64,000 nucleotides of DNA from contig JASANG010001660.1 in the NCBI GenBank assembly GCA_030248215.1, positions 62,001-126,000 on the forward strand, given 5' to 3'. This document shows, one piece after another, positions 16,892-28,491 of the stretch. The DNA comes from Enoplolaimus lenunculus (taxonomy: Eukaryota; Nematoda; Enoplea; Enoplida; Thoracostomopsidae). Made by a program: the position numbers and the translations under genes. The notes under the pieces are model-generated. The model ran no database searches. It worked only from the letters and a program-made list of their open reading frames with translations, and was not told the origin of the DNA. How positions within the stretch are numbered: position 1 is the stretch's first letter; each line of letters begins with the position of its first letter.

Positions 16892-18926
16892 TTGTGGCAT
16901 GATCTCCATTTTATATCTTTAAACCTTGAACATGTTTCTTCAGTGAGAAAAAAACTGAAAATAGATATAGTGTATTTATAACATTAGTTGCCGCTGTATA
17001 TAATATATAATCTGCTTAATATTTATTCTCAATTACTGAAAAGTAAATTTCATAATGATTTGTGGTAAGTTTTATAATTTTTTTTTAATTTTGTAAAAAT
17101 GTGATTCATTATAAACGTTCAAAATTGTGTGTAGCATCTAGCTCCAGCTGGTGATGTCCAAGTTGCAAGACCGCTTTAAATTTTTAGTCAAATATAAGTA
17201 AATTTATTTATAGTTTTTGACGTATATACTTACGGTACCCGTATGGAACAGATAATTTATGCCGGAATCAGAACTAGAAATTTTCATAGTTGATACATAG
17301 TTAATACATACGAATTTTATTGTATGTTAGTTTCCTCCAGATGAATATATTATTTTGGCGTGCTTGGTGTTTATGCTAATATGATGATTTCATTGGCTAT
17401 ATGAGATATGCGCGTTTGGAACTGATATAGCTATAAGCACTGGTTGTGATGAAACTTCATAGAATTGCAAACAAATTTCGCACATAAATAATTTCAAGTA
17501 ATACAGGCTAGAAACAACTGGAAATTACGATTCAGATTATACATGCAAACTAAATCGGAACCGGGACTGGAACTGAATTTGAATTGGTATTCTAATCGTA
17601 ATCGGAATTCCGCTTACACGCAGCTACTGATCACTCGACAAATCGACGCGAAACAACTTTTAAGTCTAAATCTTTTAACGCGACAATTTGTCGCCTGTCA
17701 TTATGCATAGGCTTAAGCCTTACCTTACGATCCTGGCGGCAACATGCCACAAGTAATCAAGCGACGAATTGTCGTAGTTTACTCCGACCAAAGGCACCGT
17801 TCCAGACTATATTAAACAGTCTTATATATACATACATACATACTCGAGCGAAATAAATTTTTTAATAAAAAATAAAAATTGAAAAATGAAAACATTTTTC
17901 TTTATCATTTTATGATTTAAAAAACACGTTACTGTGCATTATATGTACTCGAAGGGAAGAGTATTTTGAGATTGACTTATAGAAACGCAGTAGTGTAATA
18001 CAGCGATGCCACGGGCAAGCCTTCCCCCAAACCTGTATTCATTAATTAAGAACTGTTTTAATTGGGTTTTCGGTGTCCGTGTCCGCACCCTCTGATCTAA
18101 ACTTTCTCGATAGGCTTTGTTACAAACCAGGTAGTTTATATTTGTAGGTATATGTTTATATTATATGATATAATTTTATGTTCGTACATAATCGGGAAAT
18201 TTTAGTTGAGGGTGCGTGAATATTTCAAGATAGAGCACCGAAAACTTTTATAACACGAAAATCTATTCAATTCTGTCGATAAATATTTCCACCAGAGGTA
18301 TGAAGTTGTTTTTGGGGAGCTGTTCCCCTCCCAGAATGTCCATCGTTTATTCGGCACTGTTGTTTTCTTTTTTAAATTAAAAATTCAACAGTGTTTCCAG
18401 TCAACTTCGCATTTTTGTTTGTTTATATATGATTTTTTAAACAGCGTCTCATCTTTTTATTATCTTTTTATAGTTAAATCTGCAAAACTCTGCGACGAGA
18501 ATGTGCTCAAAATTTAAAGTATATGTAGAAGTTTTTCTGATGTGCAATTTCAGATTCAGATATATACGCCGCTAAAAGTAATGATTTTTTCAAAAATGCT
18601 TCGTTGCAACCGATCATAAATTTTCGGTTATCCGGTATTGAACCTGATCTAACAAATTGAAATTTCATATTATACAGGGAACTTTAAGTGTGATCCTGTT
18701 GAGCCATCGAAGTATCCATAGACGAGACTTTTTGTGGTTTGAAATTTTACAGTTTTAAAATGCGTCTTTAGCTATTGTTTGATAGTTCAATGTTAAATGC
18801 GCGGAAGGTTCAAAATTTTTTAATTCGCGCTGTAACCTTGATAATTTTCCACCTATTTAGCGAGAGAACACTCCGTGTTTTGAGCTTTATAGATGAATCA
18901 TTTGTGTTGCAAAATGTTTAGGACGG
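16892..18926. other. Intergenic DNA, no gene seen
   Basis: This is AT-rich sequence without a convincing exon on either strand. At 17510-17610 there is a relic with TCGGAACCGGGACTGGAAC words, probably from the CCGGAA MITE family. At 17625-17805 ACTCGACAAATCGACGCGAA is loosely mirrored by GCGACGAATTGTCG, a weak inverted repeat. Confidence 0.4.
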
Positions 18927-19340
18927 CAGGGCAAGATGCAACCAGATATCCGGTTTATGTTTACTATCCGGCCAAAAACCGACATCTGGTTCCGGTTGCA
19001 AAATTCCAAATATATAAACCTACCGGATACCGGATGTCTACGGTAAACACAGTATATATATTTTACAGCGAATTTAGACATATATTTTGTTTTCGTTGTC
19101 TTCGCGTGTCGGACAACTTTGGAAGTTAACACGCGACGACTTACCACCGACCTTAATTATAAATGGGTAGCAGTATAAAATTGCTTTTAAAATTTCAAAA
19201 TTTCATGAACTTGGAACTATGGTAGCCGTGTAAACACAAAGAATTGTTTGATGCGTTAAGAAGACGGCCAAAATTTTGTTTTTTGACGTACTATCCGGTT
19301 GATGTCTGATTCCGTTTTCTGCGGATCCGGTCGCACCCTG
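18927..19340. mobile_element. hAT-type MITE, CCGGAT variant
   Basis: Ends CAGGGCAAGATGCAACCAG and (reverse complement) CAGGGTGCGACCGGATCCGC, 414 bp. Internal words ATCCGGTTTATG and TACCGGATACCGGATG. The target duplication is not preserved. It lies 42 bp from the LTR element. Confidence 0.75.
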
Positions 19341-19382
19341 TGAGAATGCTAAGCGAAAGCTTTTTTGATCAAAATAAAATTT

Positions 19383-19866
19383 AGTAACCTTGTTATTTTT
19401 ATAGCAGCATTTGAAAATATTTTGAATGTGACCAACAGCGTATGCTTTTGTGCTATTTTAAGGATATTCAGTTCAAATGAACCGATGCAAGTTTAGCATT
19501 TTACTTATATGTCAGCACGTTTTACTGGAGGCACGTTCAAATTACGTATCATGGGCGTTGCAGCTATATTAATGATTGATTATATTGATTTGTTAGGAAA
19601 TTATTTCTCGCACCAAAATATAAATAGGTTTTCCATACGCGTACCAGCCACGTTCAAACCTTGACAGATGGTTTTAATATATCAAAACGCCTTCAAAATA
19701 GGCACCACCCCCCTGTATCGTGGTGTATATATTTCAAAATTTTCAACACATTTTGTTTTAAAGTTTATAGGTAGATATTTTAGTATCAATGGACGTGGTT
19801 AGGTTTTTTGGGACATATAGTTTGTGTATAAATCAATATATTTCCAAAACCGTATATTTATTGATA
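19383..19866 (-). repeat. 3' LTR of the gag-protease element
   Basis: 484 bp, same as the copy at 23711-24194. In element orientation it begins TATCAATAAATATACGG and ends AAGGTTACT. The end of the gag-protease frame lies just inside it. An AATAAA is present right at its start in element orientation. Confidence 0.9.
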
Positions 19867-22047
19867 CACATTTTCCAACCATTCATGAGTCAAACTCCCA
19901 TTTCGTACCACTTGGCGAGCACGCCATGATCGTACGATTCTCCTGTTCACCATCACCAAGGACCTATTATAGTCCAAGGTGATGCCGAAATCATTCAACA
20001 TATCATCCCCAAAGATCAACGCCGTTTGCATTTCCGGGGCTATATGGATATTAGCCATTTTTGTCGTTCCGCCCATAGTCACCAGATATTTCAAACACCC
20101 AATAGTCTGTTGGGCTATCTGGTTATTATACGTCCTGCATGAAATCTTTACCGTCTCATCCAGGGGTAAATCCGAGAAATATTTCTCGTATGCCGATATG
20201 TGCATAAGTGACACATCCGCGCCAGAATCCAGCATTCCCGTTATCTGATAACTCCTGATACTCATTTCGATATACAGACCCGTAGCCTTTGTTGCTGCGG
20301 CTCCTTCCACGAAATTCACACCCGGTTCTGTTACACCTGCTGTCGCCGTTATCGGCCCTTCATGCATTTTCCGTATCCGCACACTCGGTGCTCCCTTTTC
20401 CTGCGCTGCGGCCGTAGGTGATGATATACACGGCCCCAGTACTTCCTTTTGCCTTTGCAATATCACTGGCCCTTGTACTTGATTACTACTCGCCGACGTC
20501 ATCGGGGGTAACGGTGCGTTCAACCCCGGTATCGGTAGGCGATTCGCCCGAAAACATTCATTCGACGGGTGGTTCGTCCTGTTACAATGAACGCAAGGTG
20601 GAAATCTCCCTCCTTGCCCTCCTTGTACCTGTCCTTGCCTGTTTACAGCGTTGCCAGCATTATTCTGCTGCACCGCGGCTCCGCTCGCACCCTGTCTACC
20701 CGCCTTTACTGGGCATTCGCGTGCGATATGTCCCTGTCCTTCACAAAAGAAGCACGACCCGACTTCCCGTAGTTTCCTGACTCGCTCTGAGTCCCGTGGC
20801 ACCTGGTCAGATACAACCTGCTGACTTTGTCCTGAACTCTGTGCCTCCGTTTGCTCCTGATTATTCACACGAGCACGTCCTGCCTGCTGTCGCCGCGTAT
20901 TCCCGGCGCCAGTATTTTGCCTTGCCTGTTGTGCATTCGACGCACCCGTTTGCTGCTCCTGCTTCAACTCCATTTTACTCCCTTTTTCCTTCACGTTCAA
21001 CGTGCCGTCAGCTTCAAGTTGCCTCTGCAACTTCAAGGCACGGCGCCGCAACTCCTCAAACGACTCTACTATACCCAGTTGCAGCCGTTGTTTCATTTCC
21101 GGGAACGAGTTGTTCACAAATGTCTGACACAACAAGTCCCTGCTCTCCTCCGTATTCGCAAACTGTTTCTCCAAATATCTTACCCAGTAAGACTGCAACT
21201 CGTCAGCGTATTCGCTCACGTCCCCTTTTTGCCTGATCCTCTGGAACGCTGCCATTCTATTCGACAGGTCCGTCGATTCTCCAAACCTTTCCTGGAATTC
21301 GCGCACTAATTGCCCGAACTCCTCTGAGCCGTATGGTCCATACCGCTCTTCCAAAATATCCAAATACTGATCAGCCAGTCCTTTCACATGATTCCTGAAG
21401 TGATTTATTTTGGACTCGCTATCGACAATTTTAGCCGTTTGCATCACCCGTTCAAATTTCCTGTACCAAATTCCAAAGTCTGACTTGCCTTCGAAATTTT
21501 GCAACGGCAACTTCTGCGGCATTTTCACCACGATCTGTGGTGCACTCTGATTCGCGTACCCCATATACTGTGGTACCCGATTTGCCATGTTCCCCATTGC
21601 CTGTAACTGTGGCATCTCCGCAAAACCCGTCATCCTCGGTGTTTGCATGACCGGTTCTTGCCAACTTGCGTTCGCTTGCGGAGCCACTCCTGGTTGTGCC
21701 GGAAATGTCTGATATGCATTCCCCGCCAATGGTTGGGTCAACACCGGGTAACTCGCCTGTCGGTAGCCCATAGGGACAGGGTGGGGTGCCACCCCTCCTT
21801 TCGGCATCTCCTGATTTCCCATCGACATCGAGCAGGCTTGTTCCCCCGCTCCATGCATTCGCGTAGCTTCCGGGTACTCCTTTGTCACAGATTGCCGGTT
21901 AACGTCGTCCTTATTCGACATCCGACTCACTCTGCCTGATCTGTGACTCTGCCTTGACTCCGGCCTCTGACCCATTTCACTTTCCAATTTCAGCCTGTAC
22001 TCCCTGTTATTTTCCACAACACGATCGTTCAGATCCTGTGTTTCCAA
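19858..22047 (-). CDS. Gag-protease polyprotein of the LTR element
   Basis: A 729-residue fossil-element protein. The N-terminal third is polar and Gln/Met/Pro-rich. A central gag-like helical region follows (around FGIWYRKFERVMQTAK and SDVSEYADELQSYWVRYL-type sequence). There are then two zinc knuckles (CFFCEGQGHIAREC near residue 430 and CVHCNRTNHPSNEC further on). A retropepsin motif, LDSGADVSLMH, lies near residue 606. The frame closes just within the 3' LTR. No polymerase follows. It appears to be a single undisturbed frame. Base composition is richer in GC than the surrounding DNA, as expected of a recent insertion. Confidence 0.88.
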   Translation of the reverse strand: METQDLNDRVVENNREYRLKLESEMGQRPESRQSHRSGRVSRMSNKDDVNRQSVTKEYPEATRMHGAGEQACSMSMGNQEMPKGGVAPHPVPMGYRQASYPVLTQPLAGNAYQTFPAQPGVAPQANASWQEPVMQTPRMTGFAEMPQLQAMGNMANRVPQYMGYANQSAPQIVVKMPQKLPLQNFEGKSDFGIWYRKFERVMQTAKIVDSESKINHFRNHVKGLADQYLDILEERYGPYGSEEFGQLVREFQERFGESTDLSNRMAAFQRIRQKGDVSEYADELQSYWVRYLEKQFANTEESRDLLCQTFVNNSFPEMKQRLQLGIVESFEELRRRALKLQRQLEADGTLNVKEKGSKMELKQEQQTGASNAQQARQNTGAGNTRRQQAGRARVNNQEQTEAQSSGQSQQVVSDQVPRDSERVRKLREVGSCFFCEGQGHIARECPVKAGRQGASGAAVQQNNAGNAVNRQGQVQGGQGGRFPPCVHCNRTNHPSNECFRANRLPIPGLNAPLPPMTSASSNQVQGPVILQRQKEVLGPCISSPTAAAQEKGAPSVRIRKMHEGPITATAGVTEPGVNFVEGAAATKATGLYIEMSIRSYQITGMLDSGADVSLMHISAYEKYFSDLPLDETVKISCRTYNNQIAQQTIGCLKYLVTMGGTTKMANIHIAPEMQTALIFGDDMLNDFGITLDYNRSLVMVNRRIVRSWRARQVVRNGSLTHEWLENVYQ

Positions 22048-23710
22048 TAACAGCCTGTTACACGATCGTTCAGATCCTGTATTTCCAACAACAGCCTTTT
22101 GCCTGTACTATCCAATAATGTCAGTATCTATTGCCCTTTCGCGCAGTAGATACTCACAGCCCGGTTTCCTTTTCAGCCTGTACTCCCTGTTATTTTCCAC
22201 AACACGATCGTTCAGATCCTGTGTTTCCAATAACAGCCTTTTACACGATCGTTCAGATCCTGTATTTCCAATAACAGCCTTTTCCTTTTACACCCAGAAA
22301 TTCCTTTCTCCTTTTTCCAACTATTTCCTTTCACACCGACCACCAACTAAATCAGCATCGAGACCATCGTGGTCACCATGTGAGAAGTTCGTGATTTAGA
22401 CTTAAGCCTGTATCCTGTATCGCCTGTATAGTTCTTTTCTCGATGTATGCTATTCGCTCTGATTTAGTAAAACGCGGCCGGTAAATGTTTATTATAAATC
22501 CCAACCCGCAACCCGTATGACACACAAAATTCCCAAATTTAAGGCCAGCAAATCACAGGTTATGTAATTTAACTGGTACCCGCGACCTGTGGGACACAAA
22601 ATAACCGAAATTAAGGCCAGCAAATCACAGGTTATGCAATTTACTGGTACCCGAGCCGTAAGACACGAAATACCCAAATTAAAGGCCAGCAAATCACAGG
22701 TTATGTAATTTAACTGGTAACCCGAGCCGGAATCCTTAAAGCCGACGTCTGAATCTGATTTAATCCAGCCACTGGCTTTACCGTACCAAATACTTTTGCC
22801 GTTTTCCAGAATCCGTGCAATTCTAACCCCGTTAGAATTACACCCCGTTAAACCGTGTACTCTAACCCCGTTAGAGTTACACCAAATTTCCGACCAATCT
22901 AACCCCGTTAGATTTGGCCCAGCCGTTGTAGAATAATAAATCTAACCCCGTTAGATTTATTAGACTACTTTTCCCCAGGTTTCCTTTAATATCCCAAGTT
23001 CCCTTAGCACATGACACCAGTATCTAATACTGGGTAATTTCTGCGCCCTGCGCAACGCCGATTAAGTCCGTGATACCTGATTTCCTTCACATATTAAGCC
23101 ACCGTGACAACTTAAACTTAAATCCGTTCGACCTTACTTAGTAAAATTTCCAAACACCAACCGAAATTCAAAAGCAATATAAAATTAAACACTCGCCGCC
23201 AACCAAATAAACGCCAACCAGATTGTAAGAAAACTCAACCAAGACTGATTCCGGTCCTGGCTACCCATATCGGCATCTCGACCTCATTTGCATTTTTGCC
23301 GACACACACAACTGGGTGTCCGCAATGCGGTCGAGGTCGAGAGCCACCCAACCGGTACTACAACAACAACAACAACCATACCGAAGACACACAGTATAAA
23401 GCACCATTTTTGGTGCTGACATAGCCTAGCTATGTCGTTAAACGCAAATATAGCCGGCTCGATATGCATCATTAATCAATACCATTCTATGGCCACGCAG
23501 GGCCCCAGGTAAGTTTACATTGCGGACACAGCCGCCATAGCATCGATTTACCAATTTCTACGCCTTGTAGCAACGCCTAAGCCTAACTTAAGTTCTAAGA
23601 GAGACTAGGTGGAGCCAGGAACTCCCTTAAGGTGTGGTTTTGATATAGGGTTTTATTTTAGTTTTAGTTTTTAGTTTGAAATAGGTTTAAGTGTGGCACA
23701 GCCACCTACA
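22048..23710 (-). other. Long leader of the LTR element, with tandem repeats
   Basis: Between the 5' LTR and gag there are 1.66 kb without coding capacity. It contains repeats of a CACGATCGTTCAGATCCTGT block (22060-22280, also reaching into the gag start), three to four units of about 65 bp with AAGGCCAGCAAATCACAGG (22530-22720), and several CTAACCCCGTTAGA units (22810-22960). A (minus) TGGCTGTGCCAC-type stretch follows the 5' LTR and could be the primer site. Confidence 0.7.
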
Positions 23711-24194
23711 AGTAACCTTGTTATTTTTATAGCAGCATTTGAAAATATTTTGAATGTGACCAACAGCGTATGCTTTTGTGCTATTTTAAGGATATTCAGT
23801 TCAAATGAACCGATGCAAGTTTAGCATTTTACTTATATGTCAGCACGTTTTACTGGAGGCACGTTCAAATTACGTATCATGGGCGTTGCAGCTATATTAA
23901 TGATTGATTATATTGATTTGTTAGGAAATTATTTCTCGCACCAAAATATAAATAGGTTTTCCATACGCGTACCAGCCACGTTCAAACCTTGACAGATGGT
24001 TTTAATATATCAAAACGCCTTCAAAATAGGCACCACCCCCCTGTATCGTGGTGTATATATTTCAAAATTTTCAACACATTTTGTTTTAAAGTTTATAGGT
24101 AGATATTTTAGTATCAATGGACGTGGTTAGGTTTTTTGGGACATATAGTTTGTGTATAAATCAATATATTTCCAAAACCGTATATTTATTGATA
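23711..24194 (-). repeat. 5' LTR of the gag-protease element
   Basis: 484 bp and identical by eye to the 3' LTR at 19383-19866. Because the element reads on the minus strand, this right-hand copy is the promoter-bearing one. Confidence 0.9.
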
Positions 24195-24821
24195 AATTTT
24201 TTTAAACATTCAATTTCTGTTCCTGTTGCTGGAAACTTTGTTTTAAAAATTATTCCGAAATGAGTGTTTTGTTTTGCAATTAGCTAAATTTCTTAATAAA
24301 CTGTTAGATTAAAAATCTAATATCTTTTCGCAAAACGAAAAACTTGTTGATTAAATGCTGAGCATTCGCGTAAGCCGCTTTTGGCTAGTTTTATTAATAG
24401 TAGAACAGTAATTTCGGTGATGAATATAAATTTAAATTCAGGTTACTGTTTTTGCAAACAATCAATTCCTATTCCTGTTCCTGTTTCGGTAAAACTTAGT
24501 TCAGAATAGAATCCTGGCTCCTTGCCCTCCTGGCTTCGCCCCAATGTATGTGTTAAATATTTGTTTACATTCGTTTGAATACTACATCAATTCTAATATC
24601 GGCTACGGAGCCCATGTTGCTGTTTGCACGGTGGGTATTACTCTCAGTGGGGGTATTTGGAAATTGCACGCCAGATGGCATATGTCATGTTTACGCGCTA
24701 CGGAGCATGAATTTTGAAAAATAGGAATTTGTCCAACGAAAACGAATGCCAGTTGTTATGCTGTTTTCAAATTTAATGGATTTAATTTTTCTTAATTGTC
24801 GTTTTATTTTGTTGTAGTAGG

Positions 24822-24980
24822 TTATAGAGGAATTGAGAATTGTGGATCCGGTTTCGAAAACAAGTCTATTAAAGTATTGGTATCGACCTGTGTCAAGTCT
24901 TCGAGGGCTGCTGCCAAAGTCAAGAGATCTACAGTAGGACGTGGTATTAATTTCAAGAAACTCAATAACCACACATGAAA
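24822..24980 (-). CDS. Candidate terminal exon of an unrecognised minus-strand gene
   Basis: After a good acceptor (CTAATTTCCCTTAG) a frame of 52 residues runs to TAA. It is leucine-rich, with LLSFLKLIPRP, LTLAAALEDLTQ and LIDLFSKPDPQFSIPL, and looks like helical-repeat sequence. The plus strand is also open here, and upstream exons were not found. I do not recognise it. Confidence 0.25.
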   Translation of the reverse strand, partial: FHVWLLSFLKLIPRPTVDLLTLAAALEDLTQVDTNTLIDLFSKPDPQFSIPL

Positions 24981-26033
24981 CTAAGGGAAATTAGAAAAAA
25001 TATTGGAAGACTTGAGCTCTCTAATCACCCTACCTGCAATCACAGCAATGAGTTTGTTTACGTTCTGAGGCCGAACAGTTTTATGATTTCTGTTTTTAGG
25101 GAAATTAGTCTCGTTTTATGCTTGTGGAATGTTTTTGCAAAATTGTGGTTATTTTTGAAAGTTCATTGTTGTGCGGTCAATTATAATGCAATTTTTCCAA
25201 TTTTGAATTCGGATTGTTGTTTGTTTTGATTTATATGCCCGGAAAATGCCACAATTGATTTAATACAATTTCAAGTGGGGCTTTCGCAAATTAGCATAAA
25301 ACCGGAAGTTGATTTGTTTAGAATTTCTGTTTATTTTTTCGCTTCATTTTTGAATCAATTAGGTAAATTTAAAGCTGGTAGAGGTAACGTTTTGTATCGG
25401 TTTATGATATGGTGTATTTGTGACGAAAACCGCACATTTTCATAGATAATATAGTGTTGCTGATGTGTGAATCTAAAATAATGAATTCCTGTGTACTTAA
25501 GCTTATGTCACAAAACTGAAGGAGATAATGAATACATTATATTACCATTATCTCTTAAAAGGTTAGAACACATACTTGACAGGATGTATATGCATGTATA
25601 TGAAACGTCTGGTTCTGCCACTATGACTAAACAACCACACACTTATACTCCACTGACAGATTTTCTATGCAACATGTAACTTGAACACTTTTTTCAATTC
25701 AACAATTTTAAAATTTAAGTTCAAATACTAAGATTTCAAATCGATGAAGTCACAAAAGTATCTCCCGATTACCGTAAAGCACCGTTCCTTTACTGAGCTT
25801 TGTACGTGCTTATTGCACTGTTGTTCTTTCTAAACTTTAGGCAGACCGTCGTTTTTGTTACTAACTTACTTTGTGTCTGACATAACCGAACGCTATATGG
25901 TTTGTTGTCTAAAACCGGTGAAATCTAAACAGGTTCAATAGCCGGTTAGAAAAAGGTGTCTAGACTACGTTGTTTGGAGTAATAACTGTTCGCCAACTGC
26001 TAAAGTCCATAACAGTCTACATAGAGCTTCATC
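24981..26033. other. Intergenic DNA with one unassigned open patch
   Basis: At 25500-25678 (plus) an acceptor-like TGTACTTAAG precedes a frame with EYIILPLSLKRLEHILDR and PLTDFLCNM, ending at TAA. It is low in complexity cues but unrecognised. The rest is AT-rich without visible structure. Confidence 0.25.
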
Positions 26034-26220
26034 CAGGCCCGTAACCAGTTAAACATGCTATGGGGGGGGGTGTAAAAATTATCAGGTTGAAAGCATGCAA
26101 GGATTCTCTGCGATTAACAAGCGGAGGTAAAACTTTTCCTGTTGTGAGCGATTGTGAGCGAATTTTTTCTAGGGTTGAGTCATTCCTGGTCTTTCTGATG
26201 GCGCTGGGTTCGGCTTCATT
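26034..26220. repeat. One-ended copy of the CAGGCCCGTA hAT-type MITE
   Basis: CAGGCCCGTAACCAGTTAAAC is matched over its first 15 bases by the complete element at 36048. A G-run (ten Gs near 26062) follows. The right end is not recognisable. Confidence 0.5.
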
Positions 26221-26844
26221 CGACACCAGGAGGTGCCTAACACTGACCAGCTCTGTGAAAGACAACTCAGTAACCATGCATGCTATATAGGTATATGTAT
26301 GTATATGTGTATGTGTATATAAGAGCTGTATTCTAGAAATATTGAGGGGGGCGGCGGAGAGCGTTTTCAAAATACGCACAGCGGAAAATGATTATAGATT
26401 TGTAAACCAAATAGTTTTGCTAAGGAAAAAGTTGTTGAAAATATTATAGTCGCTTGTGTCTTAATCATAACTCCCACTAAATGCAACTATGTACATGTAT
26501 ATATAATATTGATCTTCACAGGTTTATAAAGGTTTATAAGCACAGTGTCTGTGTACATTGCAGGGTAGTCTTCCATATATGTGCATGCGGCACCTTTCTT
26601 TGGGTTTGAGAGCTTACAAAACAAGCTATTTCTGAGACATTTTTTGATTAGCTTTAAGTCTTATACAAGATTTTGTATTATTTGTGTGTGGTGTTTCACA
26701 GTTTTTATTGTTTTCTCGTTGTTGTTTTGTATTTTTTAAATTATTAACCCTCATTTTAAGGTAGAACTTCGCGCGTGTTAAATGGTACAGGTTAGGTTAC
26801 AAAATAAAATATTGAGAACTGTATGTACGACGATAATTGTCCTG

Positions 26845-27535
26845 TAATGCCACACTCACAAGTGCAAGTTTTTGCAGGCAGCAGAAACTACCACGTGCAA
26901 CTTGTATGTGAAAGTTCGATCACAAAACAGCTTTGAAGTTTTTGCAGCTGAAAATTATTCATTGGAATTCATGCTATTAAATTTAAATCACACTTACGCA
27001 TGTCGTTGCAAGTCGCTTAATGTTCTAGCACTTGCGCTTCGATTGCCCAATCGGAAACTGTACTGCAGAGCGCTTCTTGAATTAATTCAAAGTTTTTGTA
27101 TTTATGCAATGATCTTGAATTAATTAGTAGGTTTACTTCTATTGAGCACTAAATAGAAATTCTAGGATTTCAAAGCATCTGCATGTCAAAAAATTACGAG
27201 TAAAGCCTTCTTCACGTATGAACGTTTCTTTCAACTGAAACTTGTAGAGGCAAGTTTTGTTTGAAAATTCATTCGGATCACTTGCAGCTGCAAATTATTC
27301 ATAATGTATTTGCGCGAGGAACTAATTCATATATATGAACAGCCTTACAACTCAAATTGAGCCATCATCATTAGTTGAACGTATAATTTTTAGGTTATGC
27401 TTGGTATTTATGACAGGTTGTGAAGATTCAGAACGATATGATGTATCCTTCATAACTGACAGCTGCAAGCAATTCGTGCAAGTTACGCAGCTACTAGTTC
27501 TTGGTGCGAAAACTTGCACGTGTAAATTGGGGCGC
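26845..27535. mobile_element. GCAAGT-family element, long copy
   Basis: The left end has CACTCACAAGTGCAAGTTTT and the right end (reverse complement) CAATTTACACGTGCAAGTTT. Inside, AATTATTCATTGGAATTCATG is shared with the element at 9004-9265. It contains further TTGCAGCTG words and an AT-rich middle. No coding capacity. Confidence 0.55.
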
Positions 27536-28272
27536 CACTCTTACTCCGCGAAGTACATTTTTGCGTTTATTACATACGGATTCAAGTTCTGATGCTCGTT
27601 CCGCTAAAAAATTGAATTACGACCACAGTCACCTGAGTTAAGTGTAAAACTGGACTTAGACCACGCAAGCACAATTTTAAGCTTAGTCCTATTGTTGAAG
27701 CAGCTCAATGACCGTCTCGATTTGCCGAGCTAAACACTATGTTCAGGTCAATGATAAAACAGTTTAGTAGATGTAAACTGCGTTTAGTTCTAATTTGAAT
27801 TAGACAATGAGTCATTAGATAGAATATAGACAATAGAAACGTTTGACGCATATTGTGTATAACGTTGTTGGTTTTCGGTTGCTTGGCAACGCGATTTTTT
27901 TATATTTTTGACAAGATAATAAATTGTTGCTGTCAGTTAGTTATTTTTCAAAGGTAAACAATTGTTTTAAGTTCAGTACTGTAACTACGAGAGAAGAGCG
28001 CCTTTCCATGCACAGATTTTCGCTTCCTGAGTTATTAAGCTGTTTTTAGAGCATCGAAAAAATTCAATATAGCAAAAATGTACTAATCTCTATATATAAA
28101 TGTTTATTTTGAATTCCTCGTCGCGGGTCTGTTTGAGATAATCTTAAACTGTTTTTATTTCTTAGTGCTAAGCAAGTTTTTTTTGGCAAAATTTGCCAAT
28201 CTAAACAATTTATCGTAAACTAATGTTAAGAATTGGGACGGTGTTTTACACTAAGCCTAGTATCTATCACAA
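27536..28272. other. Intergenic DNA, nothing recognised
   Basis: AT-rich sequence without repeat ends or exon-like frames that I can support. Confidence 0.4.
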
Positions 28273-28491
28273 GGGCCCATATTCTCAAATATGTATAGTA
28301 CCTATCATCAGTTAGTAATAGGTTTTCAAACTAGCTAACTATTACAGTTGCTGAACTTAAAAATGGTGTAGGAGTAGATCAAATAATGCGAAAAGTATGC
28401 GGAATTTTGAGCCTCAGCGTTCACTGGTTCGAAAGCTACAAGTAATATCATCAACTGGTGATAGGTGCTAAACACATTTGAGAATACGGGT
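28273..28491. mobile_element. MITE with CCCRTATTCTCAAAT ends
   Basis: GGGCCCATATTCTCAAATAT at the left is mirrored by ATTTGAGAATACGGGTC at the right, followed inside by the matching ACCTATCAT / ATAGGTGC words. 219 bp, non-coding. A diverged relative lies at 39530-39665 (TTCACTGGTTCGAAAG, CGTTTGAAAATCCCG). It ends at the stop codon of the candidate exon at 28492. Confidence 0.6.

Larger units (their letters stand above)
19383..24194 (-). mobile_element. LTR retrotransposon with gag-protease only (non-autonomous type), recent
   Basis: Two 484-bp direct repeats (19383-19866 and 23711-24194), identical by eye, bound a 3.8 kb inside that reads on the minus strand. The 5-bp direct repeat AATTT flanks it (19378-19382 and 24195-24199). 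Parts from 5' to 3' on the minus strand: LTR, a 1.66 kb leader with tandem repeats, one long gag-protease frame, LTR. I see no reverse transcriptase, RNase H or integrase parts. The LTR ends are TATCAA...GGTTACT rather than TG...CA. The gag-protease frame looks whole. Identical LTRs mean a young insertion. The family is LTR retrotransposon, closer placement uncertain (Gypsy-like gag with a retropepsin). Confidence 0.9.

Noticed and set aside
20418-21309. Plus-strand frames of 90-150 codons across the LTR element
   Set aside because: Shadows of the gag-protease frame on the opposite strand.
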